A model generated the notes under the pieces. That model was not told the origin of the DNA. It ran no database searches and was given only the letters and a program-made list of their open reading frames with translations. From contig NZ_LGDY01000114.1 of the NCBI RefSeq assembly GCF_001279525.1, positions 186,001 to 250,000 on the forward strand: a stretch of DNA of 64,000 nt, read 5' to 3'. Of this stretch, positions 58,448-64,000 are shown in pieces (position 1 is the stretch's first letter; each line of letters opens with the position of its first letter). The position numbers were made by a program, and so were the translations under genes. Origin of the DNA: Nocardia sp. NRRL S-836. Lineage in GTDB: Bacteria; Actinomycetota; Actinomycetes; Mycobacteriales; Pseudonocardiaceae.

Positions 58448-61180
58448 TCAGCAGACCTCCACGCGCTCCGCTTCGCCGAAGCTCTTCGCCCATTCGGAGT
58501 CCGTGAGCCGTGCGCGCCCTTCCGAGCACATCTCACGCCTGATGCGACCGGCGTCGAGCTCGTAGGTCAGCAGCTGCGGATCGGTGCCGCCGCTGCGGAC
58601 GAGGAAGTCGTCGTGCGCCGGCCGGTAGGTGGCGTGGACCGAGCCGCCGTGCCCGGTGACCGAGGCGAGCCGGTCGGGTTGCCGGCCGCCGGGGTAGAGC
58701 CGGTACACCTCGAAGGTCTGGCCGCGGACGACGGCGACGCGGTCGTCGGTGCCGAACGTGACCCACGCGCCGCTGGGCACCGCGGTCGACAGCGTGGCGG
58801 TGGGCACCGGGGTCCCGCCGGGCACCAGCTGCCAGACCTCGACGGTCGACTCCGGGGTGTGCTCGCCGGCGAGCCAGCGGCCGTCGGGGCTGTAGGTGAG
58901 CTTGTTGACCAGTCCGGGCCGCACCAGCGGCTGCGCGGCCGGCTCCAGCGTCCTGCCGATCCGCCACTGGCTGATCGTGGTCGTGCCGCCGGACCTGTCC
59001 TGCAACGCGGTGGCGAGCTCGCGGCCGTCCGCGCTCAGCCCGACGCCGTCCGGGCTGCGCATCGGCATCTGGACCTCCTCCGGCGCCTGGCCGTTCGCGA
59101 GGTCGAGCAGGACGGCGCGGCCGCGCGTGTTCGGGTTCAGCAGGCCGGGGTCCGCGTTGTCGTGGTAGCCGACGACCCGTGAGCCGTCCGCGCTGAGGTC
59201 CTGCGCGCGGAAGCCGGCCGGGAGCGGGTAGAGGAGGGTCATCCTGGTGTGGTCGGTGACCGACCACAGGTACTGCCGGCCGCTGGGGTCCTGCGTGATC
59301 GCGCGGCGTTCGGCGAGGTGCGTGACCTGGTGGCCGGCCGGGAACCGCTCCCCCGGCACCGGGTCGACCTCGCCGAGGCGCCACATCCGGTCGGTGCCGT
59401 CGCTGTCGCGCACCGCGGCCAGCTCGCCGCGCGGCGCGGTGAGCACCTTGGCGTTGTCGGCGGGCGTGCCGGTGAACCCGATCCTGCGGGTCCAGGCGTT
59501 GGCCAGCCGCAGGATCCGCTCCGCGTCCTGCGACGGCGCGACCTTGTACCCGACCAGGGCGAACTTGTCGGCGAACGGCTTGCCCTGCTCCATCAACGCC
59601 GTCGACTCGGCCATCGCCTGCCGCCCGAACGCCTCGTCGGTGAGCTGGGTGATGCGCTGCTCGTTGGTGAGCGCGTAGATGACGCTGCCGGGCACGAGCG
59701 CCGCGAGCACGGCCGCGACCGAGATCAGCGCCACCGAGCGGCGGGTCTCGCGCCGGGCGCTCAGCTCGACGAACCGGCGTTCCGGCGTCGTGAGGAAGTC
59801 GCCCAGCTCGCGGGCCTTGCGCAACCGGGCACCGCGGTAGAGGGCGCCGGGGTCGCGGTCGCTCGACTCCCACAGCTCGATCGCGGTGACGAGCTGCTGG
59901 TGCGTGCGGAGGTTCTCGTGCTCCTCCTCGATCCACCCGCGCAGCCGCGGCCAGCGCAGCACCGCGTCGTGGACGAGCTCGACGCCGTGCTCGCCGAGGA
60001 CGACGAGCCGGGTGGCTGCGAGCAGGTCGAGCAGGCGTGGTTCGAGGTCGAGCTCGCACGTCTTGCGCTGCGGGACCCCGTTGCGCTGCACGGAGACCAG
60101 CCGCAGGAACACCTTGCGGACCGCCTGCCGGTCGTCCTCGCCCAGCGCCGCGTAGAACGTCTCGGCGGCCTGCGCCACGACGTGCTCGACGCCGCCGGAC
60201 TCCTCGTAACCGGCGAGCGACAGCGTCATGCCGCGCTTGCGCCGCCACGTCTCGATCAGCGCCTGGGACACGAACGGCAGCGCGGGCCGACCGGCCGCGT
60301 CCGCTACCAGCCGCGCGACGAGGGCCGTCTCGACCGACACGCCGAGCTGGGCGGCGGGTTCGGTGACCGCGCGGCGCAGCTCCTCCGCGGTCATCGGCTC
60401 GATGGTGACCTCGTTGCCGGGCAGGACCTGCGCGAGCACGGGGTGGTCGTGGCAGCGCTGCCGGAAGTCGGCGCGGACCGCGACCACGACGTGCGGGCAG
60501 CGGGTCAGCGCGGTGACGAGGTCGTCGTGCCCGAGCGCCTTCTCGAAGTCGTCGACGAGCAGGACGAGCTCCGGGCAGTGCTGCCGGACCCGCAGCCGCA
60601 GGTGGTCGGGGTCGGCCGCGAGCTCGGCGGCGAGCTGCTCGCGGGTGGTGCCGAAGAGGCCGGCGAGCGCGGCGGCCAGCGCGTCGAGCGGGCGGTCGCC
60701 GGGGGTGATGACGACGGCGTGGCCGAGGGCGGGCAGCAGACCGGCTTCGAGCAGGGAGGTGCGGCCGGAACCGGAGGGCCCGACCACCGCGGTGAACGGC
60801 CGCGGCGTCGCCAGCACCCGTTCGACGACGGCCTCGCGACCGAAGAACCGCTTGGCGTCCTTCTCGTGGAACGGCGCGGCGCCGACGTACGGCGCGCTGG
60901 GCTGCAACGGGGAGACCTGCTCGGCGGCCAGCTCGCGCCAGCGCTTCGTCCACTCCCTGGGGTCGCCCTCGCAGGCCCGCACGAACGCCAGCGTCAGCGC
61001 GAGTGACGGCAGCTTGCGCCCACCGGCCGCGTCCGACAGCGCCGTGGGCGAGTAGTTCGCCAGGCGCGCGAGCTCGCGGTAGCTCGGTTTGCCCGCCTGG
61101 TCGCGAAGTCTGCGCAGGTCACCGGCGAACCGCAGCAGGGCCGTGTCCTCCGGCCCCAGCGGTCGTTCCCCTCGTGGCAT
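58448..61180 (-). CDS. XRE-HTH / nSTAND1 ATPase / WD40-like propeller protein
   Basis: A 910-aa signalling ATPase. Residues about 10-75 form an XRE-like helix-turn-helix (LRRLRDQAGKPSYRELARLA, NYSPTALSDAAGGRKLPSLA). The nSTAND1 domain has FFGREAVVERVL, Walker A GPSGSGRTSLL, Walker B LVLLVDDFEKAL and RADFRQRCHDHPVL. A single hydrophobic segment (VALISVAAVLAALVPGSVIY) follows, then a C-terminal beta-propeller (GVGLSADGRELATALQ, KLTYSPDGRWLAGEHTP). ATG 61180 has GGGAGG upstream. Such fusions are predicted conflict or signalling hubs that oligomerise on sensing a ligand; the effector is not obvious here. Confidence 0.88.
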   Translation of the reverse strand: MPRGERPLGPEDTALLRFAGDLRRLRDQAGKPSYRELARLANYSPTALSDAAGGRKLPSLALTLAFVRACEGDPREWTKRWRELAAEQVSPLQPSAPYVGAAPFHEKDAKRFFGREAVVERVLATPRPFTAVVGPSGSGRTSLLEAGLLPALGHAVVITPGDRPLDALAAALAGLFGTTREQLAAELAADPDHLRLRVRQHCPELVLLVDDFEKALGHDDLVTALTRCPHVVVAVRADFRQRCHDHPVLAQVLPGNEVTIEPMTAEELRRAVTEPAAQLGVSVETALVARLVADAAGRPALPFVSQALIETWRRKRGMTLSLAGYEESGGVEHVVAQAAETFYAALGEDDRQAVRKVFLRLVSVQRNGVPQRKTCELDLEPRLLDLLAATRLVVLGEHGVELVHDAVLRWPRLRGWIEEEHENLRTHQQLVTAIELWESSDRDPGALYRGARLRKARELGDFLTTPERRFVELSARRETRRSVALISVAAVLAALVPGSVIYALTNEQRITQLTDEAFGRQAMAESTALMEQGKPFADKFALVGYKVAPSQDAERILRLANAWTRRIGFTGTPADNAKVLTAPRGELAAVRDSDGTDRMWRLGEVDPVPGERFPAGHQVTHLAERRAITQDPSGRQYLWSVTDHTRMTLLYPLPAGFRAQDLSADGSRVVGYHDNADPGLLNPNTRGRAVLLDLANGQAPEEVQMPMRSPDGVGLSADGRELATALQDRSGGTTTISQWRIGRTLEPAAQPLVRPGLVNKLTYSPDGRWLAGEHTPESTVEVWQLVPGGTPVPTATLSTAVPSGAWVTFGTDDRVAVVRGQTFEVYRLYPGGRQPDRLASVTGHGGSVHATYRPAHDDFLVRSGGTDPQLLTYELDAGRIRREMCSEGRARLTDSEWAKSFGEAERVEVC

Positions 61181-61517
61181 GCCGCCTCCCGGCCGGATTG
61201 TCCACCAACGGTTCGCCTGGCGTCCAACACCACGCTAACCGCTCGCGAACCGGATGTTCGCGGACGCGCGAACGTCACACGAACGAGACTCCAGACCGTC
61301 ACCACCGGGTAGCTCCCGGTCGCCGCGCGCCCCGGTTCCGCTGTCCTCTGGTGAGCCGCTCACGGTCGTTGCGGTGGGTGGTCGAAAACGCCGCCCACCG
61401 CTAAACCCTTGTTAACACCACGTTGTCCACTGGCGCGGGACGAAGCCGGACAACGAGATCGTCCCTAGATTCGAGGGTGCCGGGCGGGGAACCGGCATCG
61501 ACGAGGGAGATCCTGAC
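61181..61517. other. Divergent intergenic region with inverted repeat
   Basis: This 337-bp gap separates the nSTAND1 gene (minus) and a small gene (plus). It contains CGCGAAC (61244-61250), 5 nt and GTTCGCG (61256-61262), plus further GCGAAC/CGAAC half-sites at 61267-61285. A TAGATT box at 61467-61472 could serve the small gene, but no matching -35 is clear. No gene is supported. Confidence 0.55.
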
Positions 61518-61748
61518 GTGTCCATTGACTCGACGACGGCACCAGACGCACCGGCCAGGATGGTCTGCGAGATGGCGCGCGGCGTGCACGTGACGTGGCC
61601 GGGCGAACCGCTGCGCTTCATCCCGGAGGGCACCCGCTTCTTCGTCGAGGCGTGGGTGGGCGACGGCTGGTACCGCGGGCGGCTGCGCGACGACCCCAGG
61701 CCGATGCACGTGAACGCGAGCTGCCTGGGCCTGCCCTGCGGCGACTGA
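61518..61748 (+). CDS. Small hypothetical protein between two nSTAND1 genes
   Basis: A 76-aa protein from GTG 61518 with GAGGGAG about 8 nt upstream. The core RGVHVTWPGEPLRFIPEGTR, then FFVEAWVGDGWYRGRLRDD, reads like a single small beta-barrel (SH3-like) domain. Three cysteines lie at MVCEM, ASCLG and LPCGD. It is the only plus-strand gene among the large minus-strand ATPases. Function unknown; a regulator or trigger for its neighbours is speculative. Confidence 0.6.
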   Translation: MSIDSTTAPDAPARMVCEMARGVHVTWPGEPLRFIPEGTRFFVEAWVGDGWYRGRLRDDPRPMHVNASCLGLPCGD

Positions 61749-61772
61749 CCCGCCGCCGGCACACCGGCGTGC

Positions 61773-64000
61773 TCAGCACACCGGCCGTTGCGCGATGTCC
61801 GGGAAGTAGGTCATCCACTCCTGGGCGGACAACGCCGCGTAGCCGCGGCACTGGTCCCTGACCACCTGGCCGAGGTCGGTGCGCAACGGCCAGACGGTCT
61901 CGCCGCGGACCACCACGGCGAACTCGTCCGTCGCGGGCCAGTGGTCGACGGCGGTGACGTCCTCCGGGAAGTCCTCGAACGCGGCGATCCGCTCCGGCCG
62001 GTACTGCCGCGTCAGGTCCCAGACGTGCGCGCTGCGGTCCGACGCGACCAGCACGCGGCGGCTGTCGGCGGAGAACTCGACCATGGTCGTGTCGTTGGCC
62101 GACGGCAGCGGGAAGTTCGCCCACCGCGACGGGCGGGCCGGGTCGGAGACGTCCCAGACCTGGGCGGTGGCCAGGTTCGAGCCGACCTGGACGAGGAACC
62201 GGCCGTCGCGGCTGAACTCGTAGGCGGTCGGCCAGACGCCCATCACCGTCTGGCTCATCAACCGTGCCTCACCGCCGTCGAGCCGCCACAGCTCCCAGAA
62301 GCCGTCGAGCCCCTTCACGACGAGCGTGCGGCCGTCCGGGGACAGCCGCACGCCGATCGCCTCCCGGTCGCCGGGCACGGCGACCTCGCGCCAGCTGCCG
62401 CCGTCGCGCAGCCACACCTTCGGCGCCCGTCCCCTGCGGGCGTCGGGCACGAGGTCGGCGAGCACGTCCAGGCTGCCGTTCGCGGTGGCGGTGAACCCGG
62501 AGACGGGCAGGTCGGCGAGCTTGCGCGGGTGGGCGGGGTCGGTGACGTCGAGCAGTTCGGCGCCCTGGCCACCGGACACGATCACGCGCTGGTCGTCGTC
62601 GCTCATGCGCAGCGGACGGCCGGGCAGGGTCAGGTCCGGCTCGGTCCGGTTCGCCCGCACGTCCCACAGCTCCGTGCCCGCGCCGTCGGTGCCGCGCACG
62701 TAGAACCGGCCGCCGACCACCTTGTCGAAGCGGGCCGTGGCTCCCGGTGTGGCCGACAGGTCCCGGCGGCGCATGAGCGCGTCGGCGCTGAGCAGGACGT
62801 CACGGCTCTCGGCGGTCGCCGCCACCCGGTACGCGGCGAGGGCGACGCGGATCGCGCGGCCCTGTTCCAGGTCGCCGGAGTTGAGCAGCCACCTGGCCTG
62901 GGCGGCGGCGGCCGCGGCGACGGCGGCCTCGCTGCGGTCCGCCGCCTCCTCCGACTTGCTCACCGCGAACACCACCGTGCCCGCGAGCAGCACCACCAGC
63001 ACCGCCAGCACGATGACGACCATGCGCGCGAGCCGGCCGCGGCGCCGGTCGTCCGCCTGGCTCGCGCGCAGGAACGCGCGTTCGGGCGCGGTGAGCGAGT
63101 CCGCGTCCAGCTCGGCGGCCTGGGCCAGCCGGGCGCCCTTGTAGAGGACGTCGCGGTCGTGGCCGTCCCAGTCGGCGGCGGCCTCGGTGAGCTGGTGGTG
63201 CACGCGCAGGGTGTTGCGGCTGGCGGCGACCCAGTCGCGCAGCCGCGGCCACGAGCGGATGAGCGCCTCGTGGGTGAGCTCGGCGTGCTGCGCGGACAGC
63301 GTGACCAGGCGTGCGGTGGCGAGCCGGTCGAGCACCGAGGCGTCGAGGCCGTCGCGCAGGGCTCTGCGCTTGGTGTCCTCGGTGCCCTCGCCGGGCGCGA
63401 TGAGCCGCAGGAAGATCTGCCGCGCGGTCCGCTGCCGGGCCGGGGAGAGCTCCGCGTACACCGACTCGGCGGTGCGGGCGATGGCGTGCTCGACGCCGCC
63501 GACCTCCTCGTAGCCGGCCAGCGTGAGGGTCATGCCGCGGCGCCGGTGCCACGTCTCGGCCAGCGCGTGCTGCACGAGCGGCAACGCGGCCGCCTCACCC
63601 GCGACGTCCGCGATCAGCCGGGTGACCAGCGCGTTCTCGACGGTGGCACCGACGTGCCGCGCGGGTTCGGTGATGGCGCGGCGCAGCTCGTCGGCGGTCA
63701 TCGGGCCGACCAGGAACTGACCGCCCTCCAGCGCCTCGACCAGCTCGGGGTGGCGGCCGACGTGGCCGTAGAAGTCCGCGCGGACGCCGATGACGACGTG
63801 CGGCGCCCGGACCAGGGCCTGGACGAACCAGTCCCGCTCCTGCGGCCCGGCGAGGGTGAAGACCTCCTCGAACTGGTCGACCACGAGCACGAGGCGCCGG
63901 TCGTGCTGCTCGACCAGCAGCCCCAGCGCCGCCGGGTCGGCCAGGTCCGCGCGCACGGCCACCGCGGACCCGCCGGTGAGCCGGGCGAGCCGGACCGCGC
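61773..64000 (-). CDS. nSTAND1 ATPase / WD40-like propeller protein, 5' part outside the window
   Basis: The frame is open to the window edge; 742 codons are visible. It has Walker B RRLVLVVDQFEEVFTLA, GVRADFYGHVGRHPELVEAL and ALPLVQHALAETWHRRRGMT, all characteristic of nSTAND1. A hydrophobic helix (MVVIVLAVLVVLLAGTVVFA) is followed by a propeller (AIGVRLSPDGRTLVVKGLDG, SANDTTMVEFSADSRRVLVA). It is a clear paralogue of the gene at 58448-61180 with the same domain order. Walker A and any N-terminal HTH lie beyond base 64000. Confidence 0.88.
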   Translation of the reverse strand, partial: AVRLARLTGGSAVAVRADLADPAALGLLVEQHDRRLVLVVDQFEEVFTLAGPQERDWFVQALVRAPHVVIGVRADFYGHVGRHPELVEALEGGQFLVGPMTADELRRAITEPARHVGATVENALVTRLIADVAGEAAALPLVQHALAETWHRRRGMTLTLAGYEEVGGVEHAIARTAESVYAELSPARQRTARQIFLRLIAPGEGTEDTKRRALRDGLDASVLDRLATARLVTLSAQHAELTHEALIRSWPRLRDWVAASRNTLRVHHQLTEAAADWDGHDRDVLYKGARLAQAAELDADSLTAPERAFLRASQADDRRRGRLARMVVIVLAVLVVLLAGTVVFAVSKSEEAADRSEAAVAAAAAAQARWLLNSGDLEQGRAIRVALAAYRVAATAESRDVLLSADALMRRRDLSATPGATARFDKVVGGRFYVRGTDGAGTELWDVRANRTEPDLTLPGRPLRMSDDDQRVIVSGGQGAELLDVTDPAHPRKLADLPVSGFTATANGSLDVLADLVPDARRGRAPKVWLRDGGSWREVAVPGDREAIGVRLSPDGRTLVVKGLDGFWELWRLDGGEARLMSQTVMGVWPTAYEFSRDGRFLVQVGSNLATAQVWDVSDPARPSRWANFPLPSANDTTMVEFSADSRRVLVASDRSAHVWDLTRQYRPERIAAFEDFPEDVTAVDHWPATDEFAVVVRGETVWPLRTDLGQVVRDQCRGYAALSAQEWMTYFPDIAQRPVC

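Noticed and set aside
61244..61262. SOS/LexA box upstream of the nSTAND1 gene
   Set aside because: The CGAAC/GTTCG arms are separated by 5 bases, while the actinobacterial and Bacillus SOS box needs 4. It is kept only as an unassigned dyad.

Overview
The window is a very GC-rich actinomycete chromosome segment. Several things point to an actinomycete of the Pseudonocardiaceae type (Lentzea, Saccharothrix or Actinosynnema-like): frequent GTG and TTG starts, 4-bp overlapping operons, a conservon, a LuxR regulator of the LAL type, a snapalysin-like protease, a SigL/RslA pair and a SigB/SigF-type sigma factor. The genus is inferred, because no rRNA or tRNA gene is present. About 60 genes are supported. 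The first (ureohydrolase) and last (nSTAND1 NTPase) run off the window edges.

Left part (1-15.8 kb). A catabolic operon of ureohydrolase, ThDP-dependent decarboxylase and aldehyde dehydrogenase fits conversion of 2-ketoarginine to 4-aminobutyrate. An IS5-type remnant and three small unknown genes follow. A quinone oxidoreductase lies behind a MerR/SoxR-shaped promoter. A SigL/RslA-like ECF sigma/anti-sigma pair has a promoter matching the SigL consensus, and a decayed second anti-sigma gene lies nearby. A GntR/aldolase/IlvD-Edd operon looks like sugar-acid degradation. A hydrolase/TetR divergent pair and a lone LacI regulator complete the section.

Middle part (15.9-42.1 kb). This holds an acyl-CoA synthetase, a molybdopterin oxidoreductase, a MASE1 membrane protein, an unusual kinase-fold protein and a LAL regulator. 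A phosphoesterase/MFS/propeller operon and a general-stress cluster follow. The stress cluster has SRPBCC, SigB-type sigma, DUF4383, topoisomerase IB, YbdK ligase, haem-oxygenase-like protein and STAS genes, with two candidate SigB-type promoters. Next come a secreted M6 metalloprotease with a hairpin over its ribosome binding site, TfoX-like and YggT-like genes, and an FAD oxidase.

Right part (42.1-64 kb). A cytosolic TPR-CHAT (caspase-like) protease gene is divergent from a cytosolic subtilase gene, which is followed by an ECF-type sigma factor and a small acidic partner. All share one short intergenic region with a 14-bp perfect palindrome that forms the -35 boxes. This is the most interesting system in the window: a putative two-protease circuit with its own sigma factor. 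After it come a snapalysin-like protease, a conservon lacking its DUF742 member, a nitrate/sulfonate/taurine-type ABC importer whose binding protein is separated from its operon by pobA and an IniB-like repeat protein, and two nSTAND1-WD40 ATPases around a tiny opposite-strand gene.

No CRISPR array, rRNA, tRNA, intact insertion sequence or replication origin was seen. Promoter and operator calls are pattern readings by eye. Product names come from recognised motifs, not from a database search.
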